DNA from: DASUPK01 sp963821705
Lineage (GTDB): Bacteria > Actinomycetota > Thermoleophilia > Solirubrobacterales > 70-9
Assembly (NCBI GenBank): GCA_963821705.1
Contig: CAWGEV010000005.1
Span: 496,001-560,000 of the forward strand
Length of the DNA: 64,000 bases
Direction: 5' to 3'
Under the pieces are notes generated by a model, which was given only the letters and a program-made list of their open reading frames with translations, was not told the origin of the DNA and did not search any database. Of the stretch, positions 1 through 9,400 are shown one piece after another. The stretch's first letter is position 1. Each line of letters begins with the position of its first letter. Both the position numbers and the translations under genes were made by a program.

Positions 1-60
1 CCTGAGCGGTTGTGCCAGGCGGCCGCTTGCGGCCACGATCTGATGGCGAAGCCGGGCTAA
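1..60 (+). CDS. 3' end of an unidentified gene (partial)
   Basis: The frame from base 1 to the TAA at 58-60 is open and encodes the last 19 residues of a protein that begins outside the window (ending HDLMAKPG). The next gene starts 9 bp later on the same strand, which is operon-like spacing. Nineteen residues are too few to name a family, and the reading could be chance. It is listed because nothing else explains these bases. Confidence 0.35.
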   Translation, partial: PERLCQAAACGHDLMAKPG

Positions 61-69
61 GGTGCCCGC

Positions 70-969
70 GTGATCCTCCTGACGGGAGCAACCGGCATGG
101 TCGGCGGGGAGCTTCTGCCGGCTCTGCTGGCGGAGGGCGAGGACGTGCGCGTGCTGGTCAGGGATCCCCGCAAGCTCGGGGAGCACCGCGTCGACGTGCA
201 GATCGCCCTCGGCGACCTGCGTGACCCCTTTTCGATGCGCCACGCGATGAGGGGTGTGGAGACCGTGATCCACCTCGCGGCCACGATCCGCGACCAGCCG
301 CGCGGCACCATCGAGGAGCTCAACGGCCTGGCCACCATCCGGCTGCTCCGTTCGGCGGAGAGGGCGGGCGTGAAGCGCTTCGTCTTCTTCTCCGCCATGG
401 GAGCGACCGGCTTCCAGCGCACGCGTTTCTTCCGCTCCAAGGCGCTCGCCGAGCGCGCGGTCGAGCACTCGCCCCTCCAGACAACCGTGTTCGCGCCATC
501 GATCATCTACCGCCCCGGCGACCCCTGGATCAGGCTGCTCCAGCGCCTCTCGCTGCTGCCCGCGCTGCCGGTCTCCGGCACCGGGGAGGCCCGCACCCAG
601 CCGATCTGGGCCCGTGACGTGGCGCGCTGCGTCGTCGCCGCGCTCGCGGACGGCAAGGGCAAGGTGTCCGGGGCCGGCTCGAACGGGCGCTACGAGCTCG
701 CCGGGCCCGAGGTGCTGAGCTACGACGACATCGTCGAGCGGGTGCTCGAGGCGAGCGATCGCCATCGCCCCCTCGTGCACGTGCCGTTGCCGCTGGTGCG
801 GACCGGGCTGCGGGCGCTCGAGCTGGTCGTGGGGCCGCCGGTCTTCGCGACCTGGGAGGAGATGGAGCTGATGGAGGTGCCGATGACGACGGAGCGGGGA
901 ACCGAGGACGCGGAGCGGCTCGGCGTGGAGCCCCGTCCGATGACTGCGGTGCTCGGGACCGGGTCCTAG
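70..969 (+). CDS. NAD(P)-binding epimerase/NmrA-like SDR protein
   Basis: This 299-aa protein starts with GTG. It has an N-terminal Rossmann fold whose glycine motif GATGMVGG lies at about residues 5-12, followed by short beta/alpha units typical of atypical short-chain dehydrogenases (the NDUFA9/NmrA-like branch). The strict YxxxK active site of classical SDRs is not obvious, so it may bind NAD(P) as a structural or sensor protein, or act on an unknown sugar, lipid or quinone substrate. An AAGG sequence lies just upstream of the GTG. The gene overlaps the convergent small membrane-protein gene by 4 bp at the stop codons. The family is clear; the substrate is not. Confidence 0.8.
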   Translation: MILLTGATGMVGGELLPALLAEGEDVRVLVRDPRKLGEHRVDVQIALGDLRDPFSMRHAMRGVETVIHLAATIRDQPRGTIEELNGLATIRLLRSAERAGVKRFVFFSAMGATGFQRTRFFRSKALAERAVEHSPLQTTVFAPSIIYRPGDPWIRLLQRLSLLPALPVSGTGEARTQPIWARDVARCVVAALADGKGKVSGAGSNGRYELAGPEVLSYDDIVERVLEASDRHRPLVHVPLPLVRTGLRALELVVGPPVFATWEEMELMEVPMTTERGTEDAERLGVEPRPMTAVLGTGS

Positions 970-1217
970 GCGCGGCGCACCCAGTCGACCACGAGCAGCA
1001 CGATTCCGCCGACGAGCTCGAGGATCCCTCCGATCAGCGACGTGTAGCGCACCGCGTCCACCGTGCCGCTCGACGGGTCCTTGGGGACGTCGAGGCCCGA
1101 GAGCAGGTGGTGGTAGAGCCAGCGATAGACGTCCTCCGGGACGTCGAGGAGGTGCAGGACCAGGGTCAGGGCCGATCCCGCGATCAGCAGCAGTCCGGCG
1201 GTCCGCAGCTTCGTCAC
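966..1217 (-). CDS. small two-helix membrane protein, unknown function
   Basis: This 83-aa protein has two hydrophobic segments, at about residues 7-24 and 58-79. They are joined by a polar loop with DVPEDVYRW and DVPKD, a short internal echo of the same motif. The C-terminus is WVRRA, so the positive-inside rule puts the tail in the cytoplasm. I recognise no family. It is convergent with the epimerase-like gene (4-bp overlap) and lies beyond the groEL terminator, so it is probably transcribed separately from groEL. Confidence 0.6.
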   Translation of the reverse strand: MTKLRTAGLLLIAGSALTLVLHLLDVPEDVYRWLYHHLLSGLDVPKDPSSGTVDAVRYTSLIGGILELVGGIVLLVVDWVRRA

Positions 1218-1232
1218 GGGTCCAGAAAAGCA

Positions 1233-1258
1233 AGAGGCCCGGCGTGAGCCGGGCCTCT
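1233..1258 (-). terminator. Rho-independent terminator of groESL
   Basis: A perfect 11-bp inverted repeat with a GTGA-type tetraloop (arms AGAGGCCCGGC and GCCGGGCCTCT) lies 42 bp past the groEL stop. Read on the minus strand it is followed by TGCTTTTCTGG, a T-rich tail. This is the expected end of the groES-groEL transcript. Confidence 0.85.
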
Positions 1259-1299
1259 CAAGAACACTCGCCTGTTAGGGCGATGGTCGCAGATGCGAC

Positions 1300-2937
<1,638 letters not shown>

Positions 2938-2968
2938 ATGTGTGCTTCCTCCTTCCTAAGTCCTTGGA

Positions 2969-3262
2969 CTAGCCGACCTTCGCGAGCACGTCCGACTCGC
3001 GCAGGACGAGCAACTCGTCGCCGTCGACAGTGATCTCGGTGCCTCCGTACTTGGAGTACAGGACCTCGTCGCCTTCGCTCACGTCGAGCGGGCGGCGCGT
3101 GCCGTCCTCCTTGACCTCGCCATCGCCGACGGCGAGGACCTTGCCCTTCTGCGGCTTCTCCTTGGCTGTGTCGGGAAGGACGATCCCGCTTGCGGTCGTC
3201 TCCTCCTCCTCGACCGCCTGCACGATCAGGCGGTCGCCTAGCGGCTTCAACTTCATCGGCAT
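2969..3262 (-). CDS. groES: 10 kDa co-chaperonin GroES
   Basis: This 97-aa co-chaperonin is the heptameric lid that caps GroEL. The family features PLGDRLIV near the N-terminus, a mobile loop with TASGIVLPDTAKEKP, and the roof/core segment LYSKYGGTEI are all present. The start is ATG-CCG-ATG with AGGAGG upstream; the second ATG (two codons in) is equally usable. It is the first gene of the groESL operon, directly downstream of the CIRCE operator, so it should be heat-shock induced by release of HrcA. Confidence 0.97.
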   Translation of the reverse strand: MPMKLKPLGDRLIVQAVEEEETTASGIVLPDTAKEKPQKGKVLAVGDGEVKEDGTRRPLDVSEGDEVLYSKYGGTEITVDGDELLVLRESDVLAKVG

Positions 3263-3304
3263 TTCCTCCTAGCTGGGGTGGGTCTTTCTCAAGTCTGCGC
3301 TGGG

Positions 3305-3331
3305 TTGGCACTCTCGATGGGAGAGTGCCAG
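3305..3331 (-). promoter_or_regulatory. CIRCE operator (HrcA binding site)
   Basis: The 27 bases read TTGGCACTC, then 9 bases, then GAGTGCCAG. The arms TGGCACTC/GAGTGCCA pair perfectly. This matches the known CIRCE layout (TTAGCACTC-N9-GAGTGCTAA) with G/C substitutions. It lies about 43 bp before the groES start and just downstream of the predicted transcription start, the usual position for HrcA repression. hrcA itself is not in the window. Confidence 0.92.
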
Positions 3332-3341
3332 GCGCCAGGTG

Positions 3342-3372
3342 ATTGTAGCCACAGCCGCGCCTCGGCTGTCAC
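3342..3372 (-). promoter_or_regulatory. probable sigma-A promoter of groESL
   Basis: On the minus strand, GTGACA (3372-3367) and TACAAT (3347-3342) are separated by 19 bp. They resemble the -35 and -10 boxes; the spacing is slightly long. The predicted start, near 3335, falls immediately before the CIRCE element. Confidence 0.6.
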
Positions 3373-3377
3373 TCGCG

Positions 3378-3851
3378 CTAGCCGATTGCCAGGAGCTTTC
3401 CGCCGAGGAGCTCGGCGAGCCCGTGTCCGCCGTTCCGCATCACGTAATCGTGGTTGACGGCGAAGATCGGCCGCGCGAGTGGGGCCAAGAGGTTCATCCA
3501 GGCGCGCGTGGTGCGAACGTTCCACTCGTAGAGTGCCGCCGTCACGCCCTGCTGCTCGAACAGGCGCCAGCGCCCGACGCCGGCGAGCTCTCCTGAGGCA
3601 TCGCCCTCCAGCAGATAGGGCTTCGCGACCTTCGTCGTGCGGACGAAGAACTCGAGCCTGTAGGGCAGCTTCGACTTCCAGATGTAGCGGCCGTATCGGC
3701 CGACGCCGACCTCGTCCCCCTCCTCGAGCTTCTCGGCCTCGAGCACGCCCTTCCACCACTCGGGCCAGCGCTCGGAGTCGTAGATCGCGTCCCAGACCCG
3801 CTCCCGGTCCGCCTCGATCAGCCAGGTCGTCAGGAAGCGGTATTCAGCCAA
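3378..3851 (-). CDS. SRPBCC (polyketide cyclase/dehydrase-like) protein
   Basis: This 157-aa protein has the SRPBCC/START-like fold pattern: an N-terminal strand with IEADRERVWDAIYD, a WPEWW motif at about residues 29-33, and a long C-terminal helix. It probably binds a hydrophobic ligand in a helix-grip cavity; the ligand is unknown. Its ATG immediately follows the stop of the ASCH-domain gene (3852), so the two are co-transcribed. Three more SRPBCC genes occur in this window, but this one has no ArsR partner next to it. Confidence 0.82.
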   Translation of the reverse strand: MAEYRFLTTWLIEADRERVWDAIYDSERWPEWWKGVLEAEKLEEGDEVGVGRYGRYIWKSKLPYRLEFFVRTTKVAKPYLLEGDASGELAGVGRWRLFEQQGVTAALYEWNVRTTRAWMNLLAPLARPIFAVNHDYVMRNGGHGLAELLGGKLLAIG

Positions 3852-4256
3852 CTAGTTGCGGGAGGGGGTTTCGCCATTGCCGAACTGCGTACTGGGCCGT
3901 TCGACGATCTGCGAGAAGCGGATCACCGTGACGGTGTCGTCCTCGGAGATCGGGCGGGTGTAGAGCTTCTCCAGGAAGTCGACCGTCTCGTCCCGGCGGC
4001 GGAACTCCGGGTTGTCGTGCTCGATGTCCCGCGGCGAGAGCTCGGAGACCTTCTTCACCTCCACGTCGTCGATCACCGCCGCGAAGATCTTCTCTCGCGG
4101 CTGATGGCGGTAGCCGACCGTGATCCAGACGACCTGCCCGCGCTTGTACTTGCGCGACTTGTCGCCCAGCCGGATCGTCGCCGTCTTCCGGCCGCTGCGC
4201 AGCTGGTCGACGAAGATCGGCGAGTAGAAGTTGAGGACGTAGAGGGCGGAGTTCAC
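3852..4256 (-). CDS. ASCH domain-containing protein
   Basis: This 134-aa protein has the beta-barrel ASCH signature in its first half: KTATIRLGDKSRKY (about residues 24-37) followed by GQVVWITVG. ASCH domains are related to PUA domains, and members bind RNA or, in some cases, act on modified nucleosides (for example the YqfB amidohydrolases). The N-terminal segment FYSPIFVDQLRSGRKT is typical of the family. It abuts the SRPBCC gene downstream with no gap and lies 13 bp after pcm, so pcm, ASCH and SRPBCC probably form one operon. The exact substrate cannot be inferred. Confidence 0.8.
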   Translation of the reverse strand: MNSALYVLNFYSPIFVDQLRSGRKTATIRLGDKSRKYKRGQVVWITVGYRHQPREKIFAAVIDDVEVKKVSELSPRDIEHDNPEFRRRDETVDFLEKLYTRPISEDDTVTVIRFSQIVERPSTQFGNGETPSRN

Positions 4257-4269
4257 CGCGCGAGCCTAC

Positions 4270-4947
4270 TTACTCAGGGGTATCCGGGGGGCTGAAGCCC
4301 TCCGCTCCGATCAGCGGCACGAACCGGCACGGCCCGATCGTCTCCTGGCGCAGGTTTCCGTTCTCGCGCACGAAAGCCGTGAGCAGGTCGGCGGACCCGG
4401 TCGCGATCGGGACGACCAGTCGCCCGTCGCGGTCGAGCTCGGAGAGCAGGCTGTGCGGCGCCTCCGGGGCGGCGGCGTGGATGGCGATCGCGTCGTATGG
4501 AGCGCCCTCCGGGTAACCGCGGCTGCCGTCGCCGACGACCACCTCGACGTTCCGGATCCCGAGCTCTTCCAGCTTGCGGCGCGCGGTCTCACCGAGCTCC
4601 GGGACCCGCTCGATGCTCACCACGTGCCCGGCGAGCTTCGCCAGCACGGCCGCGGAGTAGCCCGAGCCGGTGCCGATCTCGAGCACGTTCTCCTTGCCCT
4701 CGAGGCGCAGGGACTGGCAGATGGCGGCGACCACCCAGGGCTGCGAGATCGTCTGCTCGTAGCCGATCGGGAGCGCCGAGTCGTTGTAGGCGCTGCCGCG
4801 AACCTCCTCGGGGACGAAGTGCTCGCGCGGGACGTCCGCCATCGCCGCGAGCACCCTCTCGTCCTCGATTCCCCGCCGGCGGAGCTGGCGATCGACCATG
4901 CGCGCCCGCTGGTCGGCGAACTCGGGTTCGCGGCCCAGGGGAGTCAC
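4270..4947 (-). CDS. pcm: protein-L-isoaspartate O-methyltransferase
   Basis: This 225-aa SAM-dependent enzyme methylates isoaspartyl residues in aged proteins so they can revert to aspartate. SAM motif I, VLEIGTGSGYSAAVLA, lies at about residues 88-103. The substrate-side segment IGYEQTISQPWVVA precedes it at residues 61-74, as in the family. The length is normal. It is the upstream gene of the pcm-ASCH-SRPBCC run and lies 24 bp from the stop of the Crp-family regulator, so it may be read from the same transcript as that gene. Confidence 0.93.
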   Translation of the reverse strand: MTPLGREPEFADQRARMVDRQLRRRGIEDERVLAAMADVPREHFVPEEVRGSAYNDSALPIGYEQTISQPWVVAAICQSLRLEGKENVLEIGTGSGYSAAVLAKLAGHVVSIERVPELGETARRKLEELGIRNVEVVVGDGSRGYPEGAPYDAIAIHAAAPEAPHSLLSELDRDGRLVVPIATGSADLLTAFVRENGNLRQETIGPCRFVPLIGAEGFSPPDTPE

Positions 4948-4971
4948 GCCAAGATCCGGGAAGGCGTCAAG

Positions 4972-5670
4972 CTAGAAAATGTAGGCGTCGAGCCGCTCCG
5001 GCTCGATCACCGTGACCCGTCCCCGGCCGACCTGGACCACTCCGGCCCGCTCGAGCGTCGCCAGGAAGCGGCTCACGCTCTCGCGCGAGGTTCCGGCCAT
5101 CTGGGCAAGGTCGGACTGGCGGAGGCGGATGGTCACTCCGTCCCTGACCAGCGGGGTCGCGGCCTCCTCCGCGAGCAGTTGGTTGAGGACCCCGGCCACC
5201 CGGCTGGGGACGGTCTGGAAGGACTGCCGGGCGATGCGCTCGTTCGCCTCGCGCAGGCGGCGCGTCAGGGCGACGACCAGCTTCTCCGCCATCTCCGGGT
5301 GCTCGCGGATCAGATTCCGCATGTCCGACGCCGGCAGCGCCAGGAGCTCGGTGTTCTCAACGGCCTCCACGCTCGCGGACCGCCGCTCGCCGTCGAGCAT
5401 CGCGAGCTCGCCGAAGATGGCGCCCGGGCCGAGCGTGGCCAGCGTGATCACCCGCCCGTCCGAATGCTGGCGGATCACCCGGCAGCTGCCGCGGTTCACG
5501 ATGTAGCAGGCGTCGCCCGGGTCACCCTCGTGGAAGACGCGGGTGTCGCCCGGATAGCTCCGCGGAATCGCCACCCGGGCCACGCGCTCCAGCTCCTCCG
5601 GCGAGAGCTCGGAGAAAAGGGGCACGCGGCCGAGGAGCTCGACTATTCCTTGCCTGGCTCCGTTCTCCAT
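4972..5670 (-). CDS. Crp/Fnr family transcriptional regulator
   Basis: This 232-aa protein has an N-terminal cyclic-nucleotide-binding barrel (about residues 15-135) with the phosphate-binding cassette FGELAMLDGERRSASVEA near residues 86-103. A dimerisation helix follows, and the C-terminal winged helix holds LRQSDLAQMAGTSRESVSR. The conserved GEL...RSA cassette is consistent with cAMP binding, as in Crp/GlxR. There is no N-terminal cysteine cluster of the FNR type. It starts 10 bp after the stop of the Nei glycosylase, so it sits at the end of the lhr-nei transcript or has its own promoter inside nei. Confidence 0.88.
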   Translation of the reverse strand: MENGARQGIVELLGRVPLFSELSPEELERVARVAIPRSYPGDTRVFHEGDPGDACYIVNRGSCRVIRQHSDGRVITLATLGPGAIFGELAMLDGERRSASVEAVENTELLALPASDMRNLIREHPEMAEKLVVALTRRLREANERIARQSFQTVPSRVAGVLNQLLAEEAATPLVRDGVTIRLRQSDLAQMAGTSRESVSRFLATLERAGVVQVGRGRVTVIEPERLDAYIF

Positions 5671-5680
5671 CCCAGGCCGA

Positions 5681-6490
5681 TTATCGCCCCTGGGGGGCGA
5701 AATGCGGCGGGTTCGCGTTCACGCTCGGCTGACAGCCGGGGCACCAGTACGTGGTCCGGGCCGAGTCGCCTTGCGCCTCGGAAAGGATCCGGGCGCTGCA
5801 GCGCGGGCAGGGCCTGCCGGCCTTGCGATAGACGCGATTCGGCTGGCGCCCGGTCTCGACCGCATCGAGCATCAGCCGCTGCGTCCCCGCAACCAGCTGC
5901 ACGAGCTCCGCGTCCGTGACCGAGCCGACCGGACGAAGCGGGGCGATCCGCACCTCGAAACAGCCCTCCGACTTGAAGATGTTTCCGATCCCGGCGATGA
6001 CGCCCTGGTCCAGAAGCGCCTCGTCGACCTCCGTGTCGGGGTTCACCCGGCGCAGGGCTTGAGCACCCCACGCCGGCTCGAAGTCGTCCGCGAGCAGATC
6101 GGGTCCAAGGCGGGCGAGCCGCGGGTCGCGCCGGAGCTGGGCCTCCCGCGCGATCCTCATCGTCGAGCCGCAGAAGTTGACCGCCTCGGCCTCCCCTCCC
6201 GAGAGCGCGATCCACGCCTGGTGAGCAGGGCGGCGCCAGCGCTCGCCGGCGGCGTAGACGTCCCAGCGGCCTCGCATCCCCAGATGGCTGTGCAGGGCGA
6301 GCCCGCCGTCGAAGTGGAGGAGGAGGTGCTTGCCCCGGCTCTCGGCGCGCTCGAGCTTGCGGCCGTCGAGCTCCGCCGGGGGCAGCCCGGAGGGACGGCG
6401 TTGCCCGGGCGTGCGGACCGAGATCCGCTGGCCGGCGAGCCGCTCGTTCAGGCGGCGCGCCAGGCGGAGGATCGAGTCCCCCTCCGCCAC
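5681..6490 (-). CDS. nei: Fpg/Nei family DNA glycosylase with Ala2
   Basis: This 269-aa protein resembles actinobacterial endonuclease VIII. Glu3 is present, the beta-clamp Lys is at about residue 54 (SRGKHLLL), and the helix-two-turn-helix region contains IAGIGNIFKSE. A C-terminal zinc finger (CPRC...CPGC, about residues 230-256) is intact. The GTG start gives the N-terminus M-A-E-G-D, so the family's catalytic Pro2 is replaced by Ala. No upstream in-frame start restores Pro. NEIL3, which has Val2, shows that a non-Pro N-terminus can keep activity. The GTG overlaps the lhr stop by 1 bp (TAGTG), so the two genes are translationally coupled. M. tuberculosis has the same neighbours (Rv3296-Rv3297). 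Confidence 0.88.
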   Translation of the reverse strand: MAEGDSILRLARRLNERLAGQRISVRTPGQRRPSGLPPAELDGRKLERAESRGKHLLLHFDGGLALHSHLGMRGRWDVYAAGERWRRPAHQAWIALSGGEAEAVNFCGSTMRIAREAQLRRDPRLARLGPDLLADDFEPAWGAQALRRVNPDTEVDEALLDQGVIAGIGNIFKSEGCFEVRIAPLRPVGSVTDAELVQLVAGTQRLMLDAVETGRQPNRVYRKAGRPCPRCSARILSEAQGDSARTTYWCPGCQPSVNANPPHFAPQGR

Positions 6491-9400
6491 TAGGCGACCA
6501 GCCGGCGGGGCTGCCGCCTGAAGCCGGCCTCGATCAGGGCGGTCTCCATGCCGGAGCCGATCACCGGCTCACCATCGAGGCGCTCGATCGCCAGCTTCTC
6601 GATCTGACCGGCCTGGGCGGCCTCGGCGAGCGCCCCGAGGCACTCGATCAACTCGCCGTCGCCGATCTCATGCAGCCGCAGAATCCCCTTCCCGCCCCTC
6701 TCGACGTAGAGCAGCGGCTCGCCATCTCGCAGCATCACGTAGGCACCGGCGGTCCGGGCCGGACGGCGCTGGCCTTCGAGCTTCGGCCAGGAGAGAGTGG
6801 CGCCGTAGGGGTTCGCCGGGTCGGTCGCCGCGAGCACCTGGAGCACGCCCTCGGTGCGAGGCAGGCTTCGCAGCCGCTCGACGGCTCCCGGGAGCGCGAA
6901 CTGGGCGCCGCCGAGGCCCTCCACGAAGTAGCCGCGGCGAGCGGTTCCGAGCAGCTCGAGGTTCTGCAGCTCGCCGTAGACAGAGGCGAATCCCCCCGGG
7001 ATGCCCTCGGCGATCGCGGTCTCGCGGGTGACGATTCCGTGCCGCTCGAGCATCAGCTCCGCCAGCGCTCGCATGCGCGGCCCGGCCGAGGGTGCTCCCT
7101 CGAAGAGGGGGGCGCTCAACGACCAGCGGCCGATGACTGTGCCCGCTGCTGCGGCCCGCCGGCGGGCGAAGCGTCGTCCGCCGCGGTCCGATCTCTGGGC
7201 GGCCCGCAGCCGGGGCGCCCGTAGCGGGGCGAAGGCGTCGTTGGTGACCTCGCCGGACCAGGCGAGGTCCCAGAGCGCCTCGTGGAGCTCCTCGGGCGAG
7301 CCCTCGAGCTCCAGCAGGTCCAGCCAGAAGCAGGGTCCCTGGGCAAGGCGCTCGCGGATCGCGTCATGGATCTCGCCCTCCGGCGAATCGATCTTGGCGT
7401 TCGCGGGCGGCGGGCCGGCCAGGCGGACGTCCTCGCGGAAGTACAGGGCGACCCGCCCGTCGTTGCGGCCGAGAGCGCCCGCTCCGATCCAGACGAGCTC
7501 GCCGCTGGTGCAGAGCTCGTCGAGCCAGTTCGGGCTGTAGGAGCCGAGACGCCTGGGCAGCACGTCGCGCTCCCAGGTCTTCGGGGTGAGCGCGACACCC
7601 TGGAGCGTTACCAGCGCCTCGCGCAGCCGATCGGGCCCGGCCCCGGAGCGCCCGTGAGCGTCGACGTTCTGCCAGCTCGGCAGGAAGCGAGCCAGCTCGC
7701 GCTGGTCGGTCGCCTCGACCTCCTGGCGGAGCCGCGCCAGGCTGGCGCGGCGCAGCCGGCGCAGCACGTCGGCCTCGCACCACTCGCGCGAAGTGCCGCC
7801 GGGAAGCAGCTCGCCACGCACGACCTGGCCGGAGCGCTCCAGCTCCTTGAGTGGCGACGTCGGGTCCACGCCGTAGCGGGCGGCCAGTTGCCTGGTCGGG
7901 AACGGGACGTGGGTCGCCGCGTAGCGGCGCACCAGCGAGACGAGCGCGTCGTCGACCTCCTCCAGGAAGCTCTCCGGAAGACCGGCGGGCGGCGGGACCC
8001 CGAGCGCGTCGCGGTACAGGCCGGCATCCTCGGCGGCGATGTAGCGCTCCTCGCCGGCGATCCGGACGAGGGCGGCGCGTCGCTCCTTGACCAGCTTGTC
8101 GAGCATCGACTTGGCCGAATACCCCTCCTCGACTCGCTGCTCGCACTCCTCCTCGGTCAGGTCGCCAAGCCGGCGGAGGATCTGCTGGAGGCCGTCGCGG
8201 TCCTTGGCGAGGCCGGCCTCGGTCAGGTGCTGGAGCTGCTCGGCGACCTCCTCGAGGGCCTCGGGGTCGATCAGCTCCCGCAGCTCCTCCTGGCCGAGCA
8301 GCTCGGCGAGCAGGTCGCGGTCGAGTGCGAGTGCGGCGGCTCGCCGCTCCGCGTTCGGCGTGTCCCCCTCGTACATGTAGGTCGCCACGTAGTCGAAGAG
8401 CAGCGAGGAGGCGAACGGCGACGCGGTCGGGGTCTCCACCTCGACCACCGTGATCTTCCGGGAGTGCAGGTCCCGGAGCAGATCCTTGAGGGACGGGAGG
8501 TCGAGGACGTCCCGCATCACCTCGCGGTAGGTCTCGAGGATCACCGGGAAGCGGGGGAAGTCGCGTGCGACCTCGAGCAGGCTCTGCGACCGCAGGCGCT
8601 GCTGCCAGAGCGGGGTGCGCTTGCCGGGCCAGGCCCTCGGGATCAAGAGGGAGCGGGCCGCGTTCTCGCGGAACCGGGCGCCGAACAGGGCGGAACCGGA
8701 GAGCTCGCGGATCACCAGGTCCTCGAGCTCCTCGGGCTCGATCATCACCAGGTCGCCCGGCGGCGGCTCGTCGGCGTCGGGCAGGTGGATGACGATGCCG
8801 TCGTCAGACCAGATGGCGTCGGCCTCGAGCTCCCGCTCGTCGCGGATTTTGGCCGAGAGGGCCAGGCCCCAGGCGGCGTGGACGCGGCCGCCGAAGGGCG
8901 AGAGAACGCAGAGCCGCCAGTCGCCGATCTCGTCGCGGAAGCGCTCGATCACGATCGCCTCGTCCGAGGGCACGACCCGGGTCGCCCCCTGCTGCTCGGT
9001 CAGGTAGTTGACGAGGTTCCCCGCGGCGTACTGATCTAGATCGTTCTCCTTCGCGAGCTTCTTCGGGTCGGCGTTGACCGCCTCGCGCGTGAAAGCCCCG
9101 ATCGCCCTGCCCAGCTCCGCCGGGCGGCCGATGCCGTCGCCTCGCCAGAAGGGAACCGCACCGGGTGTCCCGGGAGCGGGCGTCACGATCACCCGGTCGC
9201 GGGTGATCTCCTCGATCCTCCAGGTGCTGGCCCCGAGCAGGAAGGTCTGGCCGGGGCGCGCCTCGTAGACCATCTCCTCGTCGAGCTCGCCGACGCGGCG
9301 GCCGTCGGGCAGGTGGACCCCGTAGAGGCCGCGGTCGGGGATCGTCCCGGCATTGGCCACCGCGAGCTGGCGGGCGCCCGGGCGCCCTCGCATTGTCCCC

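Noticed and set aside
4453..5919. Long open frame (488 aa) on the plus strand opposite pcm and the Crp-family gene
   Set aside because: Arg/His/Asp-rich with no motifs, antisense to two well-supported genes; typical of high-GC shadow frames.
7282..9039. 585-aa plus-strand frame opposite lhr
   Set aside because: Low-complexity Gly/Leu/Val/Arg sequence mirrored from the helicase codons; lhr has clear domains on the other strand.
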